Position numbers and translations under genes: made by a program
Assembly (NCBI RefSeq): GCF_009831215.1
Contig: NZ_WUTW01000006.1
Coordinates: 308,439 to 372,438 of the forward strand
Reading direction: 5' to 3'
Origin: Actinomadura rayongensis
Lineage (GTDB): Bacteria; Actinomycetota; Actinomycetes; Streptosporangiales; Streptosporangiaceae
DNA length: 64,000 bases
Notes under the pieces: generated by a model
What the model saw: only the letters and a program-made list of their open reading frames with translations
What the model was told of the DNA's origin: nothing
The model's database searches: none
Part shown: positions 52,761 to 60,674 of the stretch, piece by piece
Layout: each line of letters opens with the position of its first letter
Position numbering within the stretch: the stretch's first letter is position 1

Positions 52761-53704
52761 CCTTCCTGTCGCCCGAACGGCTCTGGCTCCTCGCGCTCCT
52801 GCCGCTCCTGGCCGCCGCGTACGTCCTCCTGCAACTCCGCCGCCGCACCTACGCCGTCCGGTTCACCAACCTCGCCCTCCTCCAGCACGTCGCGCCCCGA
52901 CGCCCCGGCTGGCGCCGCCACATCGCCGCCGCCCTGTTCCTCGCCATGATCACCCTCATGACCGTCGGGTTCGCGCGGCCCGCCGGGAACGTCAAAGTCC
53001 CCCGCGACCGCGCCACCATCATGGTCGCCGTCGACGTGTCCCTGTCCATGATGGCCCGCGACGTCACCCCCTCCCGCCTCGACGCCGCCAAGGACGCCGC
53101 CAAGAAGTTCATCCAGGACCTCCCCGCCCGCTTCAACGTCGGCGTCGTCGCGTTCGCCGGAAACGCCAACCTCATCGCCGCGCCCACCACCGACCGCGCC
53201 AACGCCATCGCGTCCCTGGACCGCCTCACCCTCGCCAAACGCACCGCCATCGGCGAAGCCGTCTTCACCTGCCTCCAAGGCATCAGCTCCTTCGACGAAC
53301 AAGCCCGCCAAGACCCGCCGCCCGCCCACATCGTCCTGCTGTCCGACGGCGACAACACCACCGGACGCTCCGTCCAGGAAGCCGTCGACGCCAGCCGCGC
53401 CGCGCACGTCCCCGTCTCCACCATCGCGTTCGGCACCCCCTACGGCACCGTCGACATCGAAGGCGAGACCACCAGCGTCTCCGTCAACAAAGAGACCCTG
53501 CGCACCCTCGCCGAGAGCACCGACGGGAAAGCCTACGAAGCCGCCGACGCCGGGCAGCTCAGCGACGTCTACACCCACATCGGCAGCTCCCTCGGCTTCA
53601 CCACCGAGCACCGCGACATCACCGCCCGCTTCACCGGCCTCGCCCTCCTCCTCGCCCTCGGCGCCGCCGGAACCTCCCTCTTCTGGTTCTCCCGCCTCCC
53701 CTAA
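52757..53704 (+). CDS. VWA-domain membrane protein (BatA-like)
   Basis: 315 residues. An N-terminal hydrophobic pair (RLWLLALLPLLAAAYVLLQL; RRHIAAALFLAMITLMTVGF) precedes the VWA domain with the MIDAS motif VAVDVSLSMMARDV (DxSxS), AFAGNANLIA and LLSDGDNTTG. A last helix (GLALLLALGAAGTSLFWFS) anchors it. The architecture matches BatA/BatB-like proteins of MoxR operons, whose client is unknown but envelope-related. Confidence 0.92.
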   Translation: MTFLSPERLWLLALLPLLAAAYVLLQLRRRTYAVRFTNLALLQHVAPRRPGWRRHIAAALFLAMITLMTVGFARPAGNVKVPRDRATIMVAVDVSLSMMARDVTPSRLDAAKDAAKKFIQDLPARFNVGVVAFAGNANLIAAPTTDRANAIASLDRLTLAKRTAIGEAVFTCLQGISSFDEQARQDPPPAHIVLLSDGDNTTGRSVQEAVDASRAAHVPVSTIAFGTPYGTVDIEGETTSVSVNKETLRTLAESTDGKAYEAADAGQLSDVYTHIGSSLGFTTEHRDITARFTGLALLLALGAAGTSLFWFSRLP

Positions 53705-54513
53705 CCCGCCCGCAACCGGCACGGCTCCGCGCACGGCAGGCACCCCGCCACGCTCGGCGGACGCCGCGGCGGCGCCCACCACAGCAGCACCGCGCCCGCC
53801 GCCAGCCCGCACAGCGCCGCCAGGACGTGCCCGACGTCCCACAACGTCCCGCCCCGCACCAGCGGCGCCGCCACCGCCACCGTCACCAGCGCCGCCCCCG
53901 CCACCCGCACCCGGCCCCGCATCAGCAGCACCGCCCCCGCCAGCTGCGCCACCATGATGTACGACACCCCGACGTCGGTCGTCACCGCCAGCCACGCCGG
54001 AGCCCGCCCCGACTCCAACGCCCCCGTCTCCACCACCGCCGTCAGCAACGACCCCAGCACATGCCCCGCCAACCCGATCACCACCGACCGCGGCGTCCCC
54101 CACCGCCGCTCCCCCCACGCCACCACCGTCACGAACACCAGCACGTAAAGCACCAGCCCCTGCCCCTTGTCCGCCACCCACAACGCGCTGTTCGCCAGCG
54201 CCCGCAACGGCTCCCGGTGCAGATTCGCCAGATTCGTCGACTGCAACGTCGTCAACAACTCGATCAACCGCGGCGGCGCCGACTCCTGCACCAGCGTCGA
54301 CGCCGTGAACACCGCCACGTACGCGAACGTCGCCGGCGCCTCCAGCACCCACGCGTGCGCCGCCCGCGTCCACGGCGCCAACACCCCCACCAACCGCCCC
54401 GCAGGCCCCCACACCGCACCCAGCCCCCGCAGCGCGTACCACGCCGCGACGACCGCGGCCACACCCATGACCATCCCCGCACCCAACGTCCGGCCCCCCT
54501 GCCCGTCGACCAC
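53701..54513 (-). CDS. Rhomboid-like membrane protein
   Basis: About 270 residues and six to seven helices. Motifs: TLVQESAPPRLIELLTTLQS, TNLANLHREPLRALANSALW, VVIGLAGHVLGSLLTAVVET, GVSYIMVAQLAGAVLL and DVGHVLAALCGLAAG. The Ser and His of rhomboid proteases (in GxS and H) are replaced or not clear, so it may be inactive. The start is uncertain: the open frame extends 61 codons further up, but reads as Arg/Gly-rich. Ends by overlapping the VWA gene stop by four bases. Confidence 0.72.
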   Translation of the reverse strand: MVDGQGGRTLGAGMVMGVAAVVAAWYALRGLGAVWGPAGRLVGVLAPWTRAAHAWVLEAPATFAYVAVFTASTLVQESAPPRLIELLTTLQSTNLANLHREPLRALANSALWVADKGQGLVLYVLVFVTVVAWGERRWGTPRSVVIGLAGHVLGSLLTAVVETGALESGRAPAWLAVTTDVGVSYIMVAQLAGAVLLMRGRVRVAGAALVTVAVAAPLVRGGTLWDVGHVLAALCGLAAGAVLLWWAPPRRPPSVAGCLPCAEPCRLRAG

Positions 54514-54956
54514 CGCAGCGTCCCACCCGCCCCCTCCCCCACGCCCGCACCGACACGACCCGCCCGAACCAGTCCGCGCCCGCACCGCGACACCGCCGAC
54601 CGCACACGAACCGGTCCGCACACGAACGCGAGCGCGAACCCCGGTCAATCCGGCGCGGCCTCCCCGCCGACCGGCCCGCGCCGACGCGCACGCCATGCTC
54701 CTGTCCCGCGGGACGAGCCCGTGCCCGCCGGCCCGCTCACGGATCGGCGCCCGGCGGCGGTCTCGGCGAGGGAGAACCCGACGCCGCCGCCGGGCGGTTC
54801 CCCGGCGGTCGGTACGGCAGACGCTGCCCGCTGCCCCGCCCGTGGACGGACGTGCGCGCGAAGCGGCGACGTCCGCGCCCCGTCCGTGCCCCGTCTGCGC
54901 CTGTCGGGCCGCGCGGCGGACGGGCGGGCGTCCCCGGACTGGTACGGTCGGCCGAC
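54514..54956. other. Intergenic stretch of about 440 bp, no gene seen
   Basis: Between the uncertain start of the rhomboid-like gene and the methyltransferase gene. Arg/Pro-rich open frames lack start signals. The right end has TACGGT (54943-54948), the -10 of the methyltransferase gene. Confidence 0.45.
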
Positions 54957-55568
54957 GTGGGAGATCACTACTTCGCGCCGCGGCCCGGCCTGCCCGCCCG
55001 GCCCGGCGCCGTCGACCTGGTCCTGCCGGACCTGCACCTGCGGCTCGCGACCGACCGCGGCATGTTCTCCCCCGGCCGCGTCGACCCCGGCACCCGGATC
55101 CTGCTGGAGACCGTCCCGCCGCCCCCGCCCACCGGGCACCTGCTCGACCTCGGCGCCGGGTACGGCCCCATCGCCCTCACCATGGCGGCACGCTCGCCGC
55201 AGGCGAGCGTCTGGGGAGTGGACGTCAACGAACGCGCGCTCGACACGGCGAGGTGCAATGCCTCCACCGCCGGGCTTGACAATGTAAGGTTCATACTGCC
55301 GGACGAGGCCGACCCCGGCGTCCGCTACGCCGCGCTCTGGTCCAACCCCCCGATCCGCATCGGCAAGGCCGCCCTGCACGACCTGCTCGGCACCTGGCTG
55401 CCGCGCCTGTCCCCCGGCGCGACCGCCCACCTCGTCGTCCAGAAGCACCTGGGCGCCGACTCCCTGCACCGGTGGCTCGACGCCTCCTACCCCACCGAGC
55501 GGATCGCGTCCCGCGCGAACTACCGCGTCCTCGCCGTCACCGCACCCCGAGAAGGAACCGCCCGATGA
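54957..55568 (+). CDS. Class I SAM methyltransferase (RsmC-like)
   Basis: 203 residues. The SAM motif is LLDLGAGYGPIALTMAARSP, followed by GVDVNERALDTARCN and the catalytic motif LWSNPPIRIGK, typical of N2-guanine rRNA methyltransferases such as RsmC. The size fits the single-domain actinobacterial form. The GTG lies eight bases after TACGGT, so leaderless. It overlaps the next gene (ATGA), another RNA methyltransferase. Confidence 0.88.
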   Translation: MGDHYFAPRPGLPARPGAVDLVLPDLHLRLATDRGMFSPGRVDPGTRILLETVPPPPPTGHLLDLGAGYGPIALTMAARSPQASVWGVDVNERALDTARCNASTAGLDNVRFILPDEADPGVRYAALWSNPPIRIGKAALHDLLGTWLPRLSPGATAHLVVQKHLGADSLHRWLDASYPTERIASRANYRVLAVTAPREGTAR

Positions 55569-56149
55569 CCAGCCCGCAGGCCGGCGCGAGCACCGGCGCG
55601 CAGCCCGGACGCCGCCAGCTGCGCCCCACCGACGTCAAGCGCCTCAACCGCGGGTGGCGCCGCCGCACCGAGGCCCGGCTCGGGCTGCTCGCCGAGTCCG
55701 TCACGCAGCCGTTCAACGTCGGGTCCCTGCTGCGCAGCGCCGCGGTGTTCGGCGTCGAGCACCTGTGGCTCGCGGGGAACGCCACCTCCCCCGACCACCG
55801 CAACGTCGCCAAGACCGCGCTCGGCACCGAACGCCTCGTCCCCTGGACGCACGCCGGGACCGCCGCCGACGCCGCCGCGGCGATCCGGGAGGCCGGGCTG
55901 CGGCTGGTCGCGATCGAGCTGACCGCCGACGCCGTCCCGCTGCACGACGCGCCCCTGGACGGCGACGTGTGCCTGGCCGTCGGCGGCGAGGACCACGGGG
56001 TCTCCCCCGCGCTGCTCGCCGCCGCCGACGCCGTCGCCTACATCCCCCAGACCGGGCGCGTGGGGTCCCTCAACGTCGCCGTCGCCGCCGCGATCGCGCT
56101 CGCCGAGGCGCGCCGCCGCGAATGGGCCGCAGGCCCGCCGCCCGCCTGA
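55565..56149 (+). CDS. TrmH/SpoU-family RNA 2'-O-methyltransferase
   Basis: 194 residues. The three SPOUT motifs: VTQPFNVGSLLRSAAVFG (motif 1), LAVGGEDHGVS (motif 2) and YIPQTGRVGSLNVAVAAAIA (motif 3), forming the knotted SAM site. The N-terminus is short and basic. Such enzymes methylate rRNA or tRNA ribose; the target nucleotide is not predictable. Coupled to the RsmC-like gene. Confidence 0.92.
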   Translation: MTSPQAGASTGAQPGRRQLRPTDVKRLNRGWRRRTEARLGLLAESVTQPFNVGSLLRSAAVFGVEHLWLAGNATSPDHRNVAKTALGTERLVPWTHAGTAADAAAAIREAGLRLVAIELTADAVPLHDAPLDGDVCLAVGGEDHGVSPALLAAADAVAYIPQTGRVGSLNVAVAAAIALAEARRREWAAGPPPA

Positions 56150-56160
56150 GCCCCCCGGGG

Positions 56161-56379
56161 TCAGGCGGACAGGCCGTCCATCAGCGCCGCGAACTCCTCC
56201 AGCGAGATCCGCCCGTCGCGGTCCCGGTCGGCCTGGACGACGACCTCCACCGCCCGCGTGTCGGAGATCTCCCGGCCCAGCGCCGCCATCAGGCCCTTCA
56301 GCTCCGCCGGGGAGATCCGGCCGTCCCCGTCGACGTCCACCAGCTCGAACGTCGCCCGGTACTGCTCCACATCCGCCAT
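56161..56379 (-). CDS. Small EF-hand calcium-binding protein
   Basis: 72 residues with two EF-hands: DVDGDGRISPAEL and DRDRDGRISLEEF, with the 12-residue loop pattern DxDxDGxIxxxE intact in both. Small two-EF-hand proteins of this type occur in Streptomyces (Cab proteins), where calcium buffering in differentiation has been proposed. AAGGAG precedes the ATG. The upstream promoter likely lies around 56420-56455, where TTGTAA and TACCGT (minus strand) are about 19 bp apart. Confidence 0.92.
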   Translation of the reverse strand: MADVEQYRATFELVDVDGDGRISPAELKGLMAALGREISDTRAVEVVVQADRDRDGRISLEEFAALMDGLSA

Positions 56380-56496
56380 CCGCGCGTGCTCCTTCCTCGA
56401 TGCCGTAACAGGTGCGGGGGTGACGGTAGCAGTCCCGCACCTGTCCTTTACAAAGTAAGTCACGGGGCGCGGCGGGGACCCGCGATAATCGGGGGC

Positions 56497-57414
56497 GTGC
56501 CGCCCAGCTACGCCTTCCTCGACCACCCCGGCCCCATCCCCTTCGCCCACCGCGGCGGCGCCGCCGGACGCCCCGAGAACTCCATGGCCGCCTTCGGGCG
56601 CGCCGCCGAACTCGGCTACCGCTACCTGGAGACCGACGCGCGCGCCACCGCCGACGGCGTCGTCGTCGCCTTCCACGACCGCACCCTGGACCGCGTCACC
56701 GACCGGACCGGGCCGCTGGCCCGCCTCCCCTACGCCGAGGTCGCGCGCGCCCGCGTCCACGGCACCGAGCCCGTCCCCCGCATGGACGACGTCCTCGGCT
56801 CCTTCCCCGGCGCCCGCGTCAACATCGACCTCAAGGACGCCGCCGTCATCGGCCCCCTCATCGAGGTCCTGCACCGCACCCGCGCCTGGGACCGCGTCTG
56901 CATCACCTCGTTCTCCACCCGCCGCCTCGCCCAGTTCCGCGCCCGGCTGCCGCTCTACACCGACCGGGACGTCTGCACCGCCCTCGGCCCCCGCGACCTG
57001 GTCACCCTGCGCGCCCTGTCGGCCGCCGGACGGCCCGGGCCGCGCCGCGAGCGCCTGGCCGCGCTCGCCGCCGCCGGCGTCGCGTGCGCGCAGGTCCCCG
57101 CGTCCCTCGGCCCGCTGCGCGTCGTCACCGCCGGGTTCGTCGCGCAGTGCCACGCCCTCGGCCTGAAGGTCCACGCCTGGACGATCAACGACCAGCCCAC
57201 CATGCACCGGCTCCTGGACCTCGGCGTGGACGGCATCATGACCGACGAGCTGGTCACCCTCCGGCACGTCATGTCCGCGCGCGGCGTGTGGCGGCACGGC
57301 CCGCCCGCCGTCCGGCCCACCCCGCCCCCCGCGACGCCCCCCGCAACTCCTCCGACGGCGCCTCCCGCCGCACCGCCCGCAGGGCCTCCGGCGGGGCGCC
57401 CGTCCGGCACCTGA
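56497..57414 (+). CDS. Glycerophosphodiester phosphodiesterase
   Basis: 305 residues of the GDPD TIM-barrel family. IPFAHRGGAAGRPENSMAAF holds the catalytic His and Glu. It has YLETDARATADGVVVAFHD with Glu/Asp/His metal ligands and VHAWTINDQPTMHRLLDLGV near the C-terminus. A Pro/Ala-rich tail of about 35 residues is unusual for the family. Hydrolyses glycerophosphodiesters to glycerol 3-phosphate and alcohol. GATAAT (56484-56489) lies seven bases before the GTG: leaderless. Confidence 0.92.
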   Translation: MPPSYAFLDHPGPIPFAHRGGAAGRPENSMAAFGRAAELGYRYLETDARATADGVVVAFHDRTLDRVTDRTGPLARLPYAEVARARVHGTEPVPRMDDVLGSFPGARVNIDLKDAAVIGPLIEVLHRTRAWDRVCITSFSTRRLAQFRARLPLYTDRDVCTALGPRDLVTLRALSAAGRPGPRRERLAALAAAGVACAQVPASLGPLRVVTAGFVAQCHALGLKVHAWTINDQPTMHRLLDLGVDGIMTDELVTLRHVMSARGVWRHGPPAVRPTPPPATPPATPPTAPPAAPPAGPPAGRPSGT

Positions 57415-57490
57415 GCGGTGCCCAGGACGACAGGGTGGTCGACACCGTGGCCGGCACGGTGACCGGCACTGTGGCGGGCAGGGACGCGGG

Positions 57491-57760
57491 TCAGCGGCCG
57501 AAGCCGGGCGGACGGCGCAGCTCGGCCGCCACGCGCAGCGGACGCTGCGGCGCGCGCTCCTCGGCGGGCGGCGCCGCGCTCGTGCGGGTCAGGTCGATGC
57601 GCTGCTCGCGCAGGCTGCGCAGCAGTTCCAGGTCCTCGGCCGACACCAGGGCGGCCATCGGCCGCCCCCGCCGGGTGAGCAGGACCGGGTCGCCGGTGTA
57701 GGCGACCCGGTTGACCAGATCGGCGAACTGGGCGCGCGCTTCCGTCACCGGGATTTCCAC
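57491..57760 (-). CDS. Phd/YefM-family antitoxin-like protein (orphan)
   Basis: 89 residues. IPVTEARAQFADLVNRVAYT is the Phd/YefM dimerisation and DNA-binding block. LTRRGRPMAALVSAEDLELL follows. The rest is a longer Arg/Pro-rich tail. No toxin gene lies downstream or upstream, so it is either an orphan or part of a system elsewhere. TATACGAT (57767-57774) six bases before the GTG suggests a leaderless message. It is divergent from clpP across a 47-bp dyad that it might bind. Confidence 0.83.
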   Translation of the reverse strand: MEIPVTEARAQFADLVNRVAYTGDPVLLTRRGRPMAALVSAEDLELLRSLREQRIDLTRTSAAPPAEERAPQRPLRVAAELRRPPGFGR

Positions 57761-57802
57761 GGATTCATCGTATAGCGAACCGCCCTGGCCTTCCCGGCCC
57801 AC

Positions 57803-57849
57803 GAACTGTACGTTTCGTACGTCCGCGACGCGTACAGAACGTACAGTTC
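57803..57849. promoter_or_regulatory. 47-bp dyad between the antitoxin and clpP
   Basis: GAACTGTACGTT (57803-57814) and AACGTACAGTTC (57838-57849) form a perfect 12-bp inverted repeat. Inside, GTACG (57817-57821) and CGTAC (57831-57835) are symmetric about the same centre. GTACG-TTT-CGTAC (57808-57820) is a further dyad. The element lies 15 bp before the clpP ATG and 42 bp before the antitoxin GTG, so it should control both. Confidence 0.75.
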
Positions 57850-57864
57850 ATGGGAGGCACCGCC

Positions 57865-58491
57865 ATGCACCGTCCCGACGGGGACCGCCCGCCGCTGTTC
57901 ACCGGCCGCACCGCCGCGCCCGCCGAGGCCCCGCCGCGCGGCGACGAGCCGATCTTCCAGCGGCTGCTGGAGCGGCGGATCGTGTTCCTCGGCCAGGAGA
58001 TCGACGACCGCGTCGCCAACCGCGTCGGCGCGCAGCTCCTGCTCCTGGCCGCCGACGACGCCGACCGCGACATCACCCTCTACGTCAACTCCCCCGGCGG
58101 CGTCGTGGACGCGGGCCTGGCGATCTACGACGTGATGCAGTTCGTGCCCAACGACATCGCGACCGTCGGCCTCGGGCTGGCCGCGTCGATGGGCCAGATG
58201 CTGCTGTGCGCGGGCGCGCCCGGGAAGCGGTACGCGCTGCCGCACACCCGCGTGATGATGCACCAGCCGCACGGCGGCATCGGCGGGACGGCGTCCGACG
58301 TCCGGATCCAGGCCGAGCAGTCCCGCTACCTGCGGCGCGTCCTCGCCGAGCGGACCGCGTTCCACACCGGGCAGCCGCTGGAGCGCGTCGAGGCCGACGG
58401 GGAGCGCGACCGGTGGTTCACCGCCGAGCAGGCCCGCGAGTACGGGTTCGTCGACCACGTCGTCGACACCACCGACCGGGTCGGGTCGTGA
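57865..58491 (+). CDS. clpP: ATP-dependent Clp protease proteolytic subunit
   Basis: 208 residues. Catalytic triad by motif: Ser108 in GLAASMGQMLL, His133 in VMMHQPHGG, Asp182 in GERDRWFTAEQA. LYVNSPGGVVDAGLAIYD is the dimer/oxyanion loop. The N-terminus (about 25 residues) is longer and Pro-rich. I start at the ATG eight bases after GGGAGG; the ATG five codons earlier is itself within the signal. It stands alone, away from clpX and from the main clpP1P2 pair that actinobacteria usually have, so it is likely an additional, regulated paralogue. Confidence 0.92.
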   Translation: MHRPDGDRPPLFTGRTAAPAEAPPRGDEPIFQRLLERRIVFLGQEIDDRVANRVGAQLLLLAADDADRDITLYVNSPGGVVDAGLAIYDVMQFVPNDIATVGLGLAASMGQMLLCAGAPGKRYALPHTRVMMHQPHGGIGGTASDVRIQAEQSRYLRRVLAERTAFHTGQPLERVEADGERDRWFTAEQAREYGFVDHVVDTTDRVGS

Positions 58492-58622
58492 CCGGCGCCG
58501 CCCGGCCCTGACCGCGATCCGGGACGGGCGCCCGTCCCGGACGAGTGCCGCGAACCGGGCGCCCGAAACCGGACACCTCGTCTCCGAGTCCGCAAACGGC
58601 AGGGTTGGAACGGCCTCCGGAC

Positions 58623-58649
58623 GGGAATCTTGTGACCGGATCCAGCGTT
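58623..58649 (+). promoter_or_regulatory. SigR-like promoter of rbpA
   Basis: GGGAAT (58623-58628), exactly 18 bases, then GTT (58647-58649). This is the actinobacterial SigR/SigH consensus (GGAAT-N18-GTT) with full match. rbpA is a known SigR target in Streptomyces coelicolor. Only a single site was identified, 42 bp before the rbpA start. Confidence 0.75.
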
Positions 58650-58690
58650 GGCATGGACGACACCGCAAGCCGTCTGGGAGGCACGTGACG

Positions 58691-59035
58691 ATGGCCGAGC
58701 GCGCACTTCGCGGCACCCGACTCGGAGCGACGAGCTACGAGAACGATCGCAACACCGACCTGGCCCCGCGCCAGGAGGTGGACTACACCTGCGGCAAGGG
58801 CCACCGGTTCACCGTGACGCTCGCCGCCGAGGCCGAGGTGCCCATGACATGGGAATGCCGGAGCTGCGGCGCGACCGCGCTCCGGGTGGACGGGGAACTG
58901 CCCCAGGCCAAGAAGGGGAAGCCCGCCCGCACCCACTGGGACATGCTCATGGAACGCCGCACCGTCGAGGACCTGGAGGAAGTCCTCGCCGAACGCCTGG
59001 CGATCCTGCGGGCGGGCCGCCGCAAGAGCGCCTGA
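58691..59035 (+). CDS. rbpA: RNA polymerase-binding protein RbpA
   Basis: 114 residues. RbpA stabilises RNA polymerase holoenzyme open complexes through the principal sigma factor. Landmarks: RGTRLGATSYENDRNTDLAP (core domain start), YTCGKGHRFTVTLAAEAEVP with the first zinc-type Cys, CRSCGATA with the second pair, and THWDMLMERRTVEDLEEVLA, the sigma-interacting C-terminus. All are as in Streptomyces/Mycobacterium RbpA. ATG follows GGGAGGC. A SigR-like promoter lies 42 bp upstream. Confidence 0.96.
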   Translation: MAERALRGTRLGATSYENDRNTDLAPRQEVDYTCGKGHRFTVTLAAEAEVPMTWECRSCGATALRVDGELPQAKKGKPARTHWDMLMERRTVEDLEEVLAERLAILRAGRRKSA

Positions 59036-59058
59036 CCCGCCCGACCGAACACCGACTT

Positions 59059-59090
59059 CGGGGTCCGCACCGCGCAAGGTGCGGACCCCG
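59059..59090. terminator. Terminator hairpin after rbpA
   Basis: CGGGGTCCGCACC (59059-59071) and GGTGCGGACCCCG (59078-59090) form a perfect 13-bp stem with loop GCGCAA. It lies 24 bases after the rbpA stop and stops transcription toward the convergent fxsA operon. Confidence 0.9.
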
Positions 59091-59271
59091 ACGCATGTCC
59101 GCGGCAGACCGACCGCGGGCACAGCACGGCCGGTTGTGGCCGCACGCCCTGGCGAAACCCTCCGCCGCCCGACCGCCGCACGCCAGCGGCAGCCGGGCGG
59201 CGGCGTAGGCGAGCGGACGCTCGGGCCGCAACGGGCGCGACCGGCCGCATGGACCGGGGCTGGCGGGACGG

Positions 59272-59784
59272 TCAGGGGCGGGCGGGGAGGCCGCCGTCGG
59301 TCGGCGGGTCGTCGCGGATCACCTCGCCGCGCACCACCGGGCCGCGCGGCGCGTCCCCGGCGGACGGGCCGAAGCCGGGCGGGAACGCGCCGCCGAACGG
59401 CGCCGGGCGCGGCAGGGCCCCCGCGCGGCGCGACGCCCACGACAGGAACGCGCGCCGCACCAGCGGGCGCGTCCACGGCAGCACGACGAGCGCGCCGAGG
59501 ACGTCGGTGACGAACCCCGGCGTGAGCAGCAGCAGGCCGCCCGTCATGACCAGGGCGGCGTCGCCGACCTCCCGGTCGGGCAGCGCGCCGGTGCGGGCGG
59601 CGTCCTGCAGCGCCCGCCAGGCGCGGCGCCCCGCGCGGCGCACGATCCAGCCGCCGAGCGCGGCGGAGGCCAGCAGCAGCGCGAACGTCCACCAGCCCCC
59701 GATCAGGTGGGCCGCGCCGGCGACGGCGAGGACCTCGGCGACCGGGAGCAGCAGGATCGCGGCGAGAACGGGACGGGACGGCAT
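59272..59784 (-). CDS. fxsA: FxsA family membrane protein
   Basis: 170 residues. Two helices (PVLAAILLLPVAEVLAVAGA; WWTFALLLASAALGGWIVRR) then GDAALVMTGGLLLLTPGFVT, the FxsA signature, then a soluble tail of 50 residues. FxsA-like proteins are small inner-membrane proteins, named for suppression of phage exclusion; the physiological role is unclear. It follows ppm and lnt on the minus strand. rbpA, ppm and fxsA being close together is also seen in mycobacteria. Confidence 0.88.
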   Translation of the reverse strand: MPSRPVLAAILLLPVAEVLAVAGAAHLIGGWWTFALLLASAALGGWIVRRAGRRAWRALQDAARTGALPDREVGDAALVMTGGLLLLTPGFVTDVLGALVVLPWTRPLVRRAFLSWASRRAGALPRPAPFGGAFPPGFGPSAGDAPRGPVVRGEVIRDDPPTDGGLPARP

Positions 59785-59915
59785 GGCTCCAGCCTCGGGC
59801 GGTCGGCGCGGGACGCGTCCCGCCCGGGACGCGCCCCCTTCACACCGCGTTCAACGCGGCGGACCCCCGGAACGTTTCCGGCATCCATCGGCCGACGCCG
59901 CGGCCGGCGAGCCGG

Positions 59916-60668
59916 TCAGCGGCGGAAGCGCTCGGCGCGGGCCTCCACGCCCCACCGCGCGACCCGCCACGCCGCCTCCAGGATCACGTCGCCGCTCATC
60001 TTGCTCTGCCCGTGGATCCGCTCGCGGAAGGTGATCGGGACCTCCGCGACGCGCAGGCCCTGCCGCAGCGTCCGCAGCGCCAGGTCGATCTGGAAGCAGT
60101 AGCCGCGCGACGCGACGCCCTCCAGCCCGATCTTGTCCAGGGTCGCGGCGCGGAACGCGCGGAACCCGCCGGTCGCGTCGTGGACGGGCACGCTCAGCAC
60201 CAGCCGCGCGTACACGTTCGCGCCGCGCGACAGGACCTCGCGGCGGCGCGGCCAGTTCACGACCTTCCCGCCCGGCACCCACCGCGACCCGATGACGAGG
60301 TCGGCGTCGCGCAGCGCGCCGAGCAGCCGCGGCAGTTCCTCGGGCTGGTGGGAGCCGTCGGCGTCCATCTCGACCATGACGTCGTAGCCGTGCTCGGCGG
60401 CCCACCCGAACCCGGCGATGTAGGCGGCGCCCAGGCCGTCCTTGGCGGTGCGGTGCAGGACCTTCACGTGGTCGTCGCCGGCGGCGAGGGCGTCGGCGAG
60501 GTCGCCGGTGCCGTCGGGGCTGTTGTCGTCCACGACGAGGACGTCGACGTGCGGGACGGCCGCCCGGACGCGGCCCACGATGGACTCGATGTTCTCCCGT
60601 TCGTTGTAGGTCGGGATGATCACCAGGACCGTGCCCAGGTCCGGCGTCCCGTCCGCCGCAGTCTCCAT
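59916..60668 (-). CDS. ppm: Polyprenyl-phosphate mannose synthase (DPM1-type)
   Basis: 250 residues. GT2 catalytic domain: VIIPTYNERENIESIVGRVR, VVDDNSPDGTGDLAD, DGLGAAYIAGF, the DxD in VMVEMDADGSHQPEELP and the acceptor block CFQIDLALRTLRQGLR, YRERIHG-like FRERIHGQSKMSG. This makes polyprenyl-P-mannose from GDP-mannose for lipoglycan and protein glycosylation. It is adjacent to lnt (6-bp gap); in Mycobacterium tuberculosis the corresponding functions are fused in Ppm1. It could feed the membrane transferases at 16.4-20.5 kb. Confidence 0.93.
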   Translation of the reverse strand: METAADGTPDLGTVLVIIPTYNERENIESIVGRVRAAVPHVDVLVVDDNSPDGTGDLADALAAGDDHVKVLHRTAKDGLGAAYIAGFGWAAEHGYDVMVEMDADGSHQPEELPRLLGALRDADLVIGSRWVPGGKVVNWPRRREVLSRGANVYARLVLSVPVHDATGGFRAFRAATLDKIGLEGVASRGYCFQIDLALRTLRQGLRVAEVPITFRERIHGQSKMSGDVILEAAWRVARWGVEARAERFRR

Positions 60669-60674
60669 CGCCTG

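Noticed and set aside
59867..59881. CCGGAACGTTTCCGG dyad near the ppm 3' end
   Set aside because: Resembles the CGGAAC sites at 2.3-3.0 kb but the spacing differs (half-sites are closer), and it is a single copy lying between two genes of one operon.
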